Shown here: piece after piece, positions 47,657 through 60,369 of the stretch
How the letters are laid out: each line of letters starts with the position of its first letter
Numbering within the stretch: position 1 is the stretch's first letter
Assembly (NCBI GenBank): GCA_963457665.1
Contig: OY735220.1
Location: forward strand, 35,125,194-35,189,193
DNA: 64,000 nt
Source: Thysanoteuthis rhombus
Lineage: Eukaryota > Mollusca > Cephalopoda > Oegopsida > Thysanoteuthidae
Direction of reading: 5' to 3'
Translations under genes and position numbers: made by a program
The notes under the pieces: generated by a model
What the model was told of the DNA's origin: nothing
The model's input: only the letters and a program-made list of their open reading frames with translations
Databases searched by the model: none

Positions 47657-48580
47657 TTTCAATATTGTCATAGTAAATATAGTCTTCAATGAGAATTTTC
47701 CTTATGCAACCGTTATGATATTAATGGTAATAGCTTAACAGATTCACCTTTATAGAATCAGACAGCTGTTTCCCTGTTAGTACTTATGCTAGTTAAAAGG
47801 CAAGCTTTATAGGCAACTCCTCAAATTAAGTTAATCATTTATGATTAACTGTCACTATTTATTTTGTGTTGGGGGTAACAAAAATATAACAGTACTTATC
47901 AATACTACTACTTACTTTTGCAACTGTTTCATTGATCAGAAAATGCGATGAAAAAACGCCCCAAACTTTTATAAAATTGATTTCATCGTAAGAAATCCAT
48001 TTGCCATTCATAAGATAATTAGGAGAAGATTTTGGTATAAAAATCTTGTTTGATATAATTAAAACTGGAAATTACTGAGTTTCTAGTCAGCAAGAAAAAA
48101 AAATGCAACTCAATCTTTTATGTTTTTTCAGGCTTCCATACATGAAAATGATGATGGTCAGTTTTTGGCTGGACCCAAATTCAAGGAACTCTTTGGAAAT
48201 AATAGTTTAAAACCTGTCCCCATGAAATATCTTTTTTTTTAAAAATATACATCTTCCACACAGAACCTTTTTATTTGGGTGTATAACTCAATTTTCTGGG
48301 AGAAAAAATTGCTTCAACCACAAGGCAATTTACAGAATTGGGATTCTCATAGAAGTAAGGATTAGTAATGGTAGAAGAGTAACTTCTTTTTTTATCAATA
48401 CCAGAAGATTATTTTTACGTCATTTATGGATCAGCACTTTTGCGCATCCAACAGTGGTCAAAACTCAGTTTTCAAGATCTGTTCAAATGCTCAAAAAGTC
48501 AATTTATTTATTGGTATATGTAGTATACATGTATTAACAAGTATATGCACATGAGTGCACAAAAAATACACACTCAAAAA

Positions 48581-49170
48581 CACAATCATAGATAGACAAG
48601 TTTGCATTAGGCCACATGTTAGCATATTGTGCAAGAGCATATCTTTATACATACAAACATCTAATAACATTTCACATCAAAGCACACAGACATGGAGAAA
48701 CATGACCATAGATAAATTTACATTAGTTTCCATGTATTTACTTTTATATATAAATGTCTAATAATATTTATCATACACGCATACGTATGCTCAAACACAA
48801 TCATACAATAGATGAATCAATATTAGGTTACGCGTGAACATGCTGTGTATGTGTGTAAACACAAACATCTGATAATATTTCCCACATGCACGAACGCAGT
48901 CATACAATAACAGATAGATTTACATTGGGTCACATGTAAACATGTAGTGTATGAGTACATTTATATACACCAATATCTAATGATATTTCCCACATGCACA
49001 AAAGCAATCATACAATAACAGAGATTTACATTGGGCCACATGTAAACATGTAGTGTATGAGTACATTTATATACACCAATATCTAATGATATTTCCCACA
49101 TGCACAAACACAATCATACAATAACAGATTTACTTCAGGTCACATACAAATATACTGAGCATGTTTGTAT
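48581..49170. repeat. tandem repeat, about six units of 95-120 bp
   Basis: Units marked by caatcatacaataacaga-like blocks at 48581, 48701, 48796, 48895, 49003 and 49109. Units 4 and 5 are nearly identical over 107 bp (acatgtaaacatgtagtgta, gatatttcccacatgcac); the outer ones are diverged. Confidence 0.8.
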
Positions 49171-49741
49171 ACACAAACATCTCATATACATACATCTGTT
49201 GTACAAATGTACACAGATAAACATTACAGTTTTTCAGACGTAGAGGAAGAGGAGATTTCTTTCCACAATTCTAAGATCCAAATGAAACTGATTTTCCGAT
49301 TCACACTGGCTTGCTTTTCATCTTTTATTATTTTGCATTCAGCTTTCTCTCTTCAATTTCACAGAAGAAAATTAGTTTTTGCCTACACCGCATGCAACAA
49401 GACTTGTGTCTACATCTCGCCAGAAATATTTTGGCTTTAAACACACACGCACACACACAAAATCAAAACAGCAAAAAAAACAAAAAAAAAAACAAACATC
49501 AGAATGCTTAAAGTCATGAATGAACCAAATTCCAAGCAAATGCAAAACACAAAAAAAAAAAAAAAAATCAATGAAGGTAGGGGGAGGGAGGTTGTGAGAG
49601 GGGAGGGCAAGAGAGCAAGTCAATTGACATTCAAGTTGAGCAATCAACTTCTTTCTATTTGATTGGTAATGGATAGATAAAAATCAAAAGGTACAGGAAA
49701 GAGGATGATTACAATTTTACAAGAAAAACAGAAAATAACTC

Positions 49742-50035
49742 AAAAGCACTCAGAGAGCACATATCTCTAGCAATGCCATAAAAGCTGAATGAAAATTAGT
49801 TCATATATAGTTATATGTATGTAGTTGTAGTAAAGTTCAATTTCCTATATTTTATACATTCGTCTTAATATACAGAAAAATATTTCTCAGTTGAAAAAAA
49901 AAAGTCCTGGAACCGCCATCATCATCTTAATTCTTCCTCAGCCTGTGTTCCATCTTTTCAAAAAATGTCATTGAAATTCATTGAGAACTTTTGTAGGTAT
50001 TGTGTAGACAAGCATGGGTGAATATATACACCTTT
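49742..50035 (+). mobile_element. family D repeat, interrupted
   Basis: Head gcactcagagagcacatatc then a 110 bp AT-rich interruption, and the later part from ccatctttt through ttgaaattcattgagaactt. The ggatccaccc block is lost. Confidence 0.45.
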
Positions 50036-50227
50036 CCCAATATCAATAACAGATGTAAAAAGCTGAGTACTTCTGCAAATGTTGCGCAAGGCTCCTCTTC
50101 CATTTTCATTTTCTGTCAAACACTTCTCTGGCAATATTCATTGGTTTGGTTCTGTCGAGGAACAACATATCAACTGAATTGGGATTAAAATAATGATCTT
50201 GCCTTCTATGTCTCTCTAAAAAGACAT

Positions 50228-50768
50228 GGGCAACTACAAAAGCACTCTGAGAGCGCGTACCTCTGCCAATACAATCACTAATCAAGATAATTGTGCCTGG
50301 ATCCACCCCAAAAATTGATCACTTCTTTTGTAGCCCATTGCCCAACCCTCTACAATAGAAATTGATAACTTTTGCAGATTTTGAGACAGACATGAAATAT
50401 TGGCGAGGTTATGTGGTATGGACATATAAGCATAACATAGGGGATGTAATTATGCATGGATATACAACGAAATTCAATCACTTCTGCTATAACCAATTGC
50501 CAAAACTTGCACAAAGTTTCATAGACATTTATGTAGAACCTCTGGAGATACTGACATGAGCATATATATAAAAGTATCTTTTTTTTTCTTTTTTTTTTTA
50601 ATGAAAACATTTCTCTCAATCAAAGGATAATTGTTGGATCTGTCCCCAAGCATTACCCTATTGTCTATCCTTCCACAAAATTCAATTGGAATTCTCAGTG
50701 TATTTTCTGTCTTGTGGAAAGACAGATAGACGGAAAGATGCGACTGAACACATATACCTCTCCGGATG
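50228..50768 (+). mobile_element. family D repeat, three successive units
   Basis: Units near 50228 (gagagcgcgtacctctgcc, ggatccacccc), 50440 (gggatgtaattatgcatgga) and 50620 (ctatccttccacaaaattc), each with the thrifty ...ttccaca/cacaaa... block. The last ends gacagatagacggaaagatg and catatacctctccgg. Confidence 0.55.
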
Positions 50769-52039
50769 TAATAACTGGATCAAGAAGTATAATTCAACTC
50801 AAAGAACATGTTTCTCAGATCACTGCTTGGAACAAAACAACCACCACTGACACTAGCCTGCACAGAATTATTTATGTCAATATTTCTGCAAAGCTAACAG
50901 AAGAATTCTCTTTGTGGTCTGTAAATGTCTACTTTAATTTATTAATTGCCTTCTAGGCAAAGTTTCAATCATTTAATTGAGTAGTAGATTTGAAATTACA
51001 AGAGACAGTGTCCAACTTATCCTCTCGCAATTCTGAACATCAAATAAACATCAATGAGACATTGGATGAAATTCTCGACGGAACTTGAGATTGAAATTCT
51101 TCAAGCATACCAGACATAAGAATCGATACTCAAAAATAAGTGGTATGTCTCTTCTGACATTTATTCTTCAGACACTGATTTGTGTAACATTCAGTGATTT
51201 TCTTCTTGTGGAAATACACTTAGCTCAGTCTTTTGGATCGAATCGTGGTTAATATATTTCAAATTAAGTTCTCTCTCCTTAAACATAAGACCAAATTGCA
51301 TTGGACATGCCACTTCTCATACGATCACCAAAGTTGAGCAACATCAAATCTGGTCATTATGTAGGTGGGTGATTGTCTGGGACTACCAGGTACTGAATCC
51401 AATAACATGATTGTTCTGCAACTGTCTTTTATTTCAAATTAAGTTTTTTCTCTTTAAGCATAAGACCAGATTGCATTGGATATGCCAACTCTCATCCGGT
51501 CAACAATTCCAGGGTAATAATCCATGTTTGTTTAAATTTTTGAACAGTAAGATACACAAGTCGAAGAAATGAGAAGTCAGACTTATGGGTTAGTGCATCA
51601 GTTGTATAAAGAAAACTGACAACAGTCTTGTCAATTCAACTATTTTTGTTTCACATACAAAACCATAATGTCAGGAGAACTTATAATTGAACTTTTTTAA
51701 ATCAAGAATATACAGCAATTTGTTGGGGTGAGGGGAATACTGACCTCCTCAATTGATTGTACAGCTGAAGCCATCATTGCTTGGCTTCCTATTCATGATA
51801 ACTCAGGAATGGACAGCGTAATATCTCCTTGGTTCTCAGACTTTTTTTCTTTTCTTTCAGTTAGAGTAAAGGGTGTTTTATAAGAGAGTAACTATAACAA
51901 CAATTCCCTTCCAATCAATTCATTGAATTTAAGCAATGAGCATCATCCCTTTTATAAGCCATCTTAATGAAACTGAATGGATTGTTGAGACTTTGGCAAA
52001 GAGTGAATTCCTAGAGCAAAAATCCCAATCGAACAGTAA
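50769..52039. other. unassigned; short local duplication
   Basis: 51256-51320 and 51429-51490 share tttcaaattaagtt, aagcataagaccagattgca and gatatgcca..tctcat; a duplication spaced about 173 bp. No gene recognised. Confidence 0.4.
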
Positions 52040-52312
52040 TAGGCTCCTACTCAGATATTGACTTTATCCCCCCCCAACGTAATGACAATGATCCACAACA
52101 AAATTAGAACCCTCCAAGACTACTGAGGAAGTTGAAATTTGGAAGACTTCCTCATTTCAAACCCACTAGAAGATTAATAAAAAAAAATTTTTTGAAAGTT
52201 CGACCAAGCAGCTGAAATAGTTGCATTCTTTGATCAATGTATGTCTGTCATATGTCCAGACCACACCAATGGAGTCAAAGTGAAGTTCGAGACTGAAGCA
52301 GCCAGTCTTGTT
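52040..52312 (-). mobile_element. family E fragment
   Basis: gatattgactttatccc near 52054 and the conserved end gactgaagcagccagtcttg at 52291-52310. Middle poorly conserved. Confidence 0.45.
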
Positions 52313-52352
52313 TATTTATTTTTTTTATCTCTCAATAATTTCTGATTTTACA

Positions 52353-52353
<1 letters not shown>

Positions 52354-52395
<42 letters not shown>

Positions 52396-52443
52396 TACAT
52401 ACACATATATACATACATATACACATATATACAGATAGATAGA

Positions 52444-52495
<52 letters not shown>

Positions 52496-52550
52496 ACGGA
52501 TAGATAGATAGATATTATATACATATAGTTATATATTATATACATATATT
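52354..52550. repeat. AT, AC and GATA microsatellite block
   Basis: (AT)n at 52354-52382 and 52450-52491, (AC) at 52384-52394, (GATA/TAGA) at 52499-52514. Confidence 0.9.
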
Positions 52551-52655
52551 CTGGCTGAGGCAGTATATTCACTTTGTGTAATTTGAACTCAGTTTCCTGC
52601 TTCTATTTTGTATGCTGATAACCCTTAAGCCATCCCACACTTCCAAGGACATATT
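52551..52655 (-). mobile_element. family J SINE head
   Basis: Reverse complement gives ggcttaagggttatcagc (A-box), ctgagttcaaattac (B-box) and actgcctcagccag, the head of family J. Body missing; the AT block takes its place. Confidence 0.5.
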
Positions 52656-54120
52656 TTGGTAACAATAAACAATAGGTTTTATAAACAACAAATAACATGA
52701 GTGAATATATAGGAAGAATGTTTTTGTATTGAAATGATAGTAACTGAGAGTGTGTCTGTGTGTCTATTGTCAGTGACTGTTTACAGCCATGCTTCGATTT
52801 GAGGCTGGGTTACACTCTGGTGGTATAGACGCCACTTGATCAGTATAGGACGAAGTGAAAAATATACAAACTGCACAACATAAGACAGTATGACACATAC
52901 ATATTACTTAAACCTTTATATTGTATACACTGCTACCTTGCCATTCTGAAGAGAAATGAACAAATGTCATCCATTACATTTCTTTCACTAAGTCATTCGC
53001 TCAACCCAGCAAAGTGTCTACTCTTTTGATTTCTCTATCTTATGAACAATAAGATGTCAAGAGTTTATCTCATTCGCAGTTAAGTCATAGAACAGTAATG
53101 ACTGAAATTCCTGACATGCACAGTTAATGGGTTTAAAGCTCTTATGGGGACTTATCTATAATCAGAAACAAGTCAGTCGTCGGGCATACAAGGATGTATG
53201 ACTGTATATTAGTGAATGAATCTAAGCAGTAAGCTAACTTATGCAACAAGTGCTAAGAGCACAATATTAACTGATAGATAAGAAAGAGCACAATGAATAA
53301 GATGACAAAGAAGATTTGCCTTGAAATGATGAAATAGTTAGATGAAAGAAAAAGATAAAAAAATTTTTTGACAGACTGTTATTTATTAGCGGAAGGGGTA
53401 TCGGATTGCCATCGTTACTAGGGGTACAGGTGCAGCTGCGAAAAGAAGAAGGGCAATGAAATGAAAATACAGGCGTTGTAAAACTGAAGAGCTGGTGCAT
53501 CGAGGCAAAACACGCCGTTGAGAAAAATTATTTTGCATATATCTTTTTTGTGGACCAAGAAAGCAAGACTTCTTTTTTTCAAAGCATGAAACGGTACCAG
53601 ACAAATCAAAAGATGCAATATATATGACTGGCAATGGATATAAAATGCATAGGGGTTAAGCTCAGTCCCAGGTGGATATGTCTCAGCCACTTTCTTAGCT
53701 TTGATATAATTGGCCTTCATATACCATTGCAACTGTTTTTCTCAAATAAATAGCTTTTTGCTATCCTTTGTCCTGTCCAGTCTATTCCAGTCTTCCAACC
53801 ATCAAAGGCTCTGCCTCCCACTTGAGAGGCCACTAGAGATTCTAGCTTTATCAAGAGGCCACTTCAGATTTCAGCATTATCTGGATTCCACCCACGCTGT
53901 ATTATGTTTGAGGTAGATCAAGTGGATATCTTAGAAGGAATGAATCAGATTAGTTGAGAATCATTTATTGACTTGAGACAAATTTAAATTGAGTTTATGA
54001 TGAGAATTTACTTCTCAATCACTATAGTTTTTTGCAGACATTTCCTCAACATATTCAAATGAAATCACATGCACTGACAGTTATCAATAAATAGTTCAAT
54101 TCAGAGAGTAGAATATACCA
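52656..54120. other. no recognisable feature
   Basis: Several overlapping short open frames on both strands at 53267-53916 with no shared domain. No family repeat seen. Confidence 0.35.
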
Positions 54121-54126
54121 CGGATT

Positions 54127-54567
54127 ACAAGAAACTATCAACCAAAACTGTCAACATAGGTTTCTTCAGTTTTCAAATGGGTCTGACTGGCTATATATCA
54201 CATGTAAAGGGCAATACCAATGGAACTACAAGGCCAAAAATTTGAACTTTTACCCTTCATATCTAAAACAAAAACAAAAAAAGTTTTGTTTTTTTCAATT
54301 CACCTCCCCCAAATATATTTTTGATGTGGTGTTCACGTTACAATGTAACTATATGCTAAATTTGTCCCTCATTTTGTGCCTGGGAGCATTCATACTTGTT
54401 TTTGTAAAACGGATTTTTCCAGAAATCAATGCCCAACAAAAGGCAAAAAAAGTAACTTATTAGTGACCCTTTTTTCACAATTTTTTAATTGATCATCCCC
54501 ACAATAGCATACTGCCAAAAGACATTGGACATGTGACAGTTTTTATTGAGTAACCAACCAGACCTGT
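54127..54567 (+). mobile_element. family B element, forward, nearly full length
   Basis: caagaaactatcaaccaaaa, full core to 54240, aatgcccaacaaaagg, ttaattgatcatcccc, ccaaaagacattgg, and gagtaaccaaccagacctg at 54548-54566. A good reference copy of about 440 bp. Its first 16 bases and last bases show a weak inverted similarity (agaaact.tca). Confidence 0.7.
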
Positions 54568-54888
54568 TTTTTTCTAGATCTACCACTGGTTATTTGGTTT
54601 TTGCTTATCTTTAATTCCCTAAAGATCAGACACCAAAATCAAATAAGGAATTTCTAACAGATATCAAGGTTTACAGACTAGGAATCGAAGTAGATGGCTG
54701 GAAGCCATACAATGTCAAATCAAGTAGCGAAATGCTAAGAAATATCTATAACAACCTCAATACTTTATTTAACTTATAAGAACAAAACTCAGAAGTTGAT
54801 CAATAACAGACATTAGGTTATTTAACTTCCATTCTGAATTGGTATGGGCATTTTCTTCTTTCAGAAGTTAAGAAAAATACAAACAATA

Positions 54889-55200
54889 TCTGCTATTACA
54901 TTTTATAGGACAAAGTTGTTTGCCAACTGCAGAAAATACATTCAATCTTTAACTCAACATTTCAATTAAGAAACTTTCAGAGACATCTACAAAAAAGAAA
55001 TTTTTAAAAAAAAGTAATTTATTTCTTTATTTTTGAGTAGAAGATAAAGATACTAACTAATCTATAATTTTTAATTGTATCTCCAAGTGATTAACTCTTG
55101 AATTCATGAAACACTTGAAAACGCTCCCTTACACAGTGGAACTCTTCAATTACTGAAATTTCAACTGTTTTGTATGAAGTTATTTCCCTTGATTCAAGGT
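54889..55200. repeat. family K, first of a direct pair
   Basis: ttgccaactgcagaaaatac, ttaagaaactttcagag, ttaactcttgaattcatgaa, cacttgaaaacgctccc, gtggaactcttcaatta. The second copy lies at 55640-55975, about 755 bp on. Confidence 0.6.
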
Positions 55201-55232
55201 TTGAATTCTTTTTATATGGATTAAAGAGTTGC

Positions 55233-55650
55233 AAAGGTCAGGTTAGTCACTCAATAGAAACCTTCACATGACCAATATCATATAACAGTATGCTGTGTTG
55301 GGGGTGATCAATTAAAAAATGGAAAAGGCGGAGTTCAATAAATAAAAATTATTTTTCTCGCTGTTCGTTGGACTGCGATGACTAAAAGATTATGAATTTT
55401 TCTCAAAGTACGCCTGAATGCTGCAGAACACCAACAGACCAATTTAGCATAAACTTACATTGTAAATTGACCCCCCCACTAAAAACCAGGGTGGGGTCAG
55501 AAAACAAAAAAAAATGTTTTTTCTACACATGAGGAGTAAATGCAGAAATTTTCAGCCTTCTAGCTCTTTTAGTCTGGTCTGTAACACATAAAAGATAGAT
55601 ATAGCCAGACCAACTTGAAAACAGTTTTGGTTGATGGTTTCTAATATCTG
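55233..55650 (-). mobile_element. family B element, reverse, between K copies
   Basis: aaggtcaggttagtcactca, ccaatttagcataaacttac, core with gatagatatagccagacc, end gttgatggtttctaatat. Confidence 0.65.
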
Positions 55651-55975
55651 TTTTTTCATTTTTAAAACAGAGATGTTTGCCAAGTGTGGTAAATACATTC
55701 TGTCTTCAACTTCACACTTTAATTAAGAAACTTTCAGTGAAAAAATTTCACAGAAAAAGAAATTTTTTAAACAAAAAGTAATTTTTCTTAGTAATAGATG
55801 AAAATACTTACTAATCTATTTTTTAATTGTATTTTCAAGTGATTAACTCTTAAATTCATGAACCACTTGAAACCACTCCCAATCATAGTGGAACTATTCA
55901 ATAAATAGAAATTTTAGAAAATGAAACTCTTTTGAGAACTGAATTGAGGTTATTCCCCTTGATTTGAATAGTGAA
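55640..55975. repeat. family K, second of a direct pair
   Basis: ttgccaagtgtggtaaatac, aattaagaaactttcagtg, ttaactcttaaattcatgaa, ccacttgaaaccactccc, gtggaactattcaataa, then ggttattccccttgattt. Confidence 0.6.
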
Positions 55976-56035
55976 AAATCAGGAACAGCCATTCAAAGTC
56001 TTTAATGCTCTTCTGTAACCAAAGTAATTATAAAA

Positions 56036-56545
56036 CGAGAGAGCACTCAAGGAACATACACCTCAGCCAACACGATTGCCAGGGGGAATAATTGAGCACA
56101 GATCCACCAACAAGCTAATCACCGTTTGTCCAACTTTTAGAGATAGCGTAGACAGACATGAAAATTTGGCAATATTCTGAGGTTTGATCATGAAACCACA
56201 ACGGTAATTGTGCAGGGATCATCACAAAATTCAATCAGTTCTGGCATAGCCTATTGTCCACATTCCAGTACAAAATATCATTGGAATTCATTGAGAACTT
56301 TTTAAGATATCATGTGGACAGTCAGGAGTGTATACATAGAAGAAGCCGGGGGGAGGGGGGAGAAAAATATCTTTCAATCAAAAAAGGATGCCTGGATCCA
56401 TCCACTCTGTTCCCATCACCTTGAGCATTTGCACAGGGCGACCAAATTTGATATACGTACTAAGTGGACATCAGGAAAGAACTTGGGACTATTTGCTTTC
56501 ATGAAATTTTTAAGCGTTTTAGAGGGAAGGTTCAATTTACGAATA
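56036..56545 (+). mobile_element. family D repeat, multimeric
   Basis: First unit gagcactcaaggaacataca / agatccacc; second gtaattgtgcagggatcatc / gcctattgtccacattcc / ggaattcattgagaact; third from 56388 ggatgcctggatccatcc with gaccaaatttgatatacg and aagtggacatc. The third unit keeps the otherwise lost aaatttgatata block, common in related animal repeats. Confidence 0.5.
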
Positions 56546-56554
56546 ACTTTTGTT

Positions 56555-56826
56555 CCACAGTGATCACTGAAAAAATCTTTCAAAAAACAAGAGTGAACCA
56601 AACTAGGTGATCAATTAAGTGATCAATTAAGCAGAAAATTACTGTGAAAACCTCATAGTAAAAACGTACTTGGGGGAGAGAATTGGAGTAACTATTTAAA
56701 TCTTCAGCCTTCTAGCTCCATTGGTATGATCTGTATGCAAATAGATAGGTAGATAGATAGATAGACAGCCAGACCAACTTAAGAACTGAAGAAATCTGTG
56801 TTGATGTTAAAAGTTTCTAAAAATTA
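56555..56826 (-). mobile_element. family B element, reverse, partial
   Basis: cacagtgatcactgaaaaa onward to the core; the first ~120 bp is missing. A gatagata run (56744-56762) sits just before cagccagaccaact. Directly abuts the D repeat upstream. Confidence 0.6.
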
Positions 56827-57240
56827 ATAAAAAGTAATGAAATAGAGATATTTCTACCGGAACATTACAGTTGTTTGTTCAATAAAATAATTTCTTTTAC
56901 TTTATCAACTTTATTAAATAATCTAATAAGTATAACATTATATATTATACATTTACATAATTATATGAACTTCTTATCATTATTATATACAAACCAGAAA
57001 AGAGGCAACATCTGCTCCTTGAGACAAGTGAGTGCTTAGTCAAATGAAGACATTCTTTCATACTCAAGACAAACTGTGGGAGAAGGGGAACAGATTGCAT
57101 GACCTCTGGTTCAAAAGTAATTTCTTTAATTCAGAAGAATTCCAAGCGAGAAGTACTTCAACCCTTTGAACACTGACCAATCCCCCACCAACTCACATGT
57201 ATAATTACCTCACATTGTCATTCTCAGAGATATATATAAC

Positions 57241-57415
57241 ATGCACTGTGTTTGATCAATATCCCCAGAGATAGATAATGAACAAAAGGTCATGATTCCA
57301 GGAGCACAAAAGCTCACACAGACAGACAAACAGCAAATATAAAGTGTGCTGTGTCTGATCAATGTCCCCAGGTCAAATAAAGTCAATGGGTCACAATTCC
57401 TGGGGTGTCAGAGCA
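57241..57415. repeat. two-unit tandem repeat, period 103 bp
   Basis: gtttgatcaatatccccag (57251) and gtctgatcaatgtccccag (57354), followed by gtcatgattccagg / gtcacaattcctgg. Confidence 0.65.
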
Positions 57416-58559
57416 TATCAATGTTTGTAAATGAAATGCACATGTCAGTGGCAATTAAAAAACAATGCCTGTGATAAAAAAAAGAAATATATAATTAACC
57501 AAAAAAAAAATATTTTTTCAAACTAATCATCAATGCAAATAAAACTAAATTACCATATTTCCCTGGCTCCAAAATGTTAGTTTTTCCAGAAATAAATCTT
57601 GAAAATTTACCCTACTTTTTAGAGGCCAAAAATTTCACATGCTTATCTTGACCAGTGTTGCCAATTTAGCACTTTCTTGTGCAAAATTTAGCATGTTTCC
57701 TGTTTTGACAGCTCAAGAATTCAACATTTTGCACTATTTTTGCACAGTTTAAGCACTATTTTTCGGTACATTTTGGTGTTTTTTGACACTTACGAGGTTA
57801 ATTTTGTGTGAATAATTTCTCGAGTAAGCAATGCTGATCCTAACCCCAAAGAAAGGTAATCGAATCCGAACTCTTATATATGATCTCTGAATAAAGTACA
57901 TGATATACATTTAGTATGAAATCGTAAAATTAATTCCTGTATCAATGTATTACGGTAAACCAGCCAAGCAAATGTAATCTACGTGTGATCTTCTGGTATA
58001 AACTTTCAGTCTTCATATTGAGAGAGAAAAATGCAGACTATTAGTGATGACAAGGATCTGCATACCACTAAACCATCCAAAAAACATTTTGCCAAGGTAT
58101 GTTAAAGTGTTGAAACTTTAATTCTATTTTTTTTTTCTTTTCTTTGGGGTACAGCCTTGACATCTGAAAATATGATAAGCCCAACATTGTGTTCCTACTG
58201 AAAAACAATGACATCCTTCACTTAACCTCCAGGGATTCTATTAATTGACTTTTTGAATAAAATGAATTAGTCTTTAACACAGTTGAAAGTATTTAAGGTA
58301 AATTTTGGTAAATTGTACTATAATTTAAAGAGTCCTAGAAAATTAATACCCTGGAACATCCTAAACTCTGGGTGAACAGTTTTTTTTCAGGGAAAAATAA
58401 TACTAACAGCAAAAAGTTTGTTTTTTATGGGCAATAAGACATTTTCAATGTTTTGGACTTTTCAATGTGTTTTCCATTGTATCATTATTTGCTTAACTAT
58501 CATATTCAGAATAACGAATTTAAATATTACATCAAGGTGAGTAACTTTTGATTAAAGTT
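57416..58559. other. no recognisable feature
   Basis: 57655-57790 has several ttgcacta/tagcacttt-like echoes (tttagcacttt, tttagcatgttt, aagcactattttt), a loose degenerate internal repeat. Nothing else. Confidence 0.3.
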
Positions 58560-58760
58560 ACAACCATTGCACTATTTCAAAAATTTTTTTTTTTTAATTC
58601 TCTTTAATTCAATTTTTAAGAAAAGAGTTCAATTCTTTTTTTTTAAAATTCTATTTATTGAAGAGTTCCACAGCGGTTTTCAAGCAGATCATGAATCTAA
58701 GTGTTAGAATCCAATTTGTTGGTAAAGTTGTCAGAAGTAAAACTGCTTAGATATGTTTCT
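58560..58760 (-). repeat. family K repeat
   Basis: tattgaagagttccacagcg, gttttcaagcagatcatgaa and ctaagtgttag mirror the K motif. T-rich 5' part. Confidence 0.45.
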
Positions 58761-59620
58761 TTTTTTGTCTTCTTTTGTGGATTTTGGTGGTAACCAAAAA
58801 ACTAAGTTTTTTTTTCCTTCAACCAAATTATATTCACATCAATAGATATTACAGGTATAATTTTTGAGCAAGTACAAGATACATTCCTAAAGCTGATTAG
58901 AGAACCAAAATATCTTTACCTCACAAACAACAAAATCTGCTCCATTGATATTTAATTAAAAACTCCTGAAGGTTGATTTAGAAGGGAATTTTTTTTTTTT
59001 TTTTTGAAGCTGTCAAGGCATGAAAGTTATTTATAGGCAGAAGGGCAAGGTACAAGAAGTTGTTTCAAGGCAAAAAAAAAAAAAATAAAAAAAATAACAG
59101 TGTTGACCAAGTGGTTAATTGGTCATATCATGACTGACCAATCACAAACTGAAAAAAAGCGTATGACACAATGCAATAAAAACAGACTGCAGTTAATTAA
59201 TTAGCTCCCAAGATTCGTTATTGTATCCAAACAAACTGGGGATATGAACTAACAGTGCATTTGCAAACTGTCTTCAACATGAGAATATGAAGGACATCAA
59301 GAGAAAAAACATAACAGCATCTGTTGACGTACCCACATCACAAGAAGCTAGCCAGTAAGGTTTCTCTTCTCTGATGAATTTATACAAACAAAGTGTGCAA
59401 GCATAGACAAAGAGAAAATTAGGAAGAGAATTCATTTTTAAATTAACTGACAGAGCCAGACTTATGGGTAGCAGCTCCCAAACATTTTTTGCAGGGCCTC
59501 ATGATTCACTGTCTGAGGTCTGGGGAATAAATAAAGTTTATTATAGACTTCATAAGTTAGAATGGAAAGCAATCAAAATGTATGCTCAAAAAATTTCAAG
59601 GAAATACATTTCACTATTCT

Positions 59621-59914
59621 GAGAAGTATGCAACGTGCATATGAGAGAATCATGCTCAACCTTACATGGAGAGATCACAAGACAGCACAGTATATAAGGA
59701 AGAAAACAGGTGTTCGTGACATCATGTCTCACAACATGGATCCCCAGAGATCACATAAGAAACCGAGGCTGACAGAACACAAGATGGAGAAATGAAATCG
59801 ACAGATTCAGGAAATACTAGCTCTGCGATGCCCATGATATGGAATTGTGGCAAATCCTGGGGAAGGTCTATGTCCAACGACGTATATTAAAAGACTGATG
59901 ATGATGATGATGAC
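59621..59914 (+). pseudogene. RTE-type LINE, 3' fragment with deletion
   Basis: Reads RSMQRAYERIMLNLTWRDHK then TAQYIRKKTGVRDI, after which about 75 bp (the AIKNLKWRWAGHVARMAD zone) is deleted and a shifted frame continues to the tail. Ends tgatgatgatgatgac. Confidence 0.75.
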
Positions 59915-60125
59915 TATCATTAATTTACTTATTATTAAATCGAAGTACAGTGGGAAAATTTCAGAATATGAACAGTATAAACAAACACTACTGCTTTTTT
60001 AAGAATTCAGAAAACAATTAAAATCTTTGTTGTTCTCTGTAAAACCTGTAAATATGGTATTACATATACGTTGCAACGTATTGTGTGTATTTGACAAGAC
60101 TGGAGTAGCTTATCCTGGTGCAGGC

Positions 60126-60183
60126 CCCCATGGGGCCCAATTTGGAGTAATTGACCCCATGGGGCCCAATTTGGAGTAATTGA
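60126..60183. repeat. 29 bp tandem duplication
   Basis: ccccatggggcccaatttgg plus 9 bases, at 60126-60154 and 60155-60183, without a mismatch. Each unit holds the palindrome ccccatgggg. Confidence 0.9.
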
Positions 60184-60369
60184 CCCAATCGTCTTGAAGC
60201 TGGCCTGGAAAAAAACTAAGACAATGACTTAGTCACAGACAAAGATATTCATGTTGCCTGATGAATGAGGAAATGATTTTTGTGTCCCTTTTTCAAATGA
60301 TCCATAGAGACCTGATCACTGTTCCTGTAGCTGTTGTAAAGTGCAAGCCTAACACACAACAGTGATTAC

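Noticed and set aside
48581-49170. CRISPR-like array
   Set aside because: Units are continuous ~105 bp tandem repeats with no repeat-spacer alternation, in a eukaryotic context.
53267-53916. Cluster of 68-104 codon frames
   Set aside because: Mutually overlapping, no homology, no splice evidence weighed; left as unassigned.
60255-60285. CTGATGA at 60259 as a further hammerhead
   Set aside because: No stem II and no GAAA box at the right distance with pairing; chance match.
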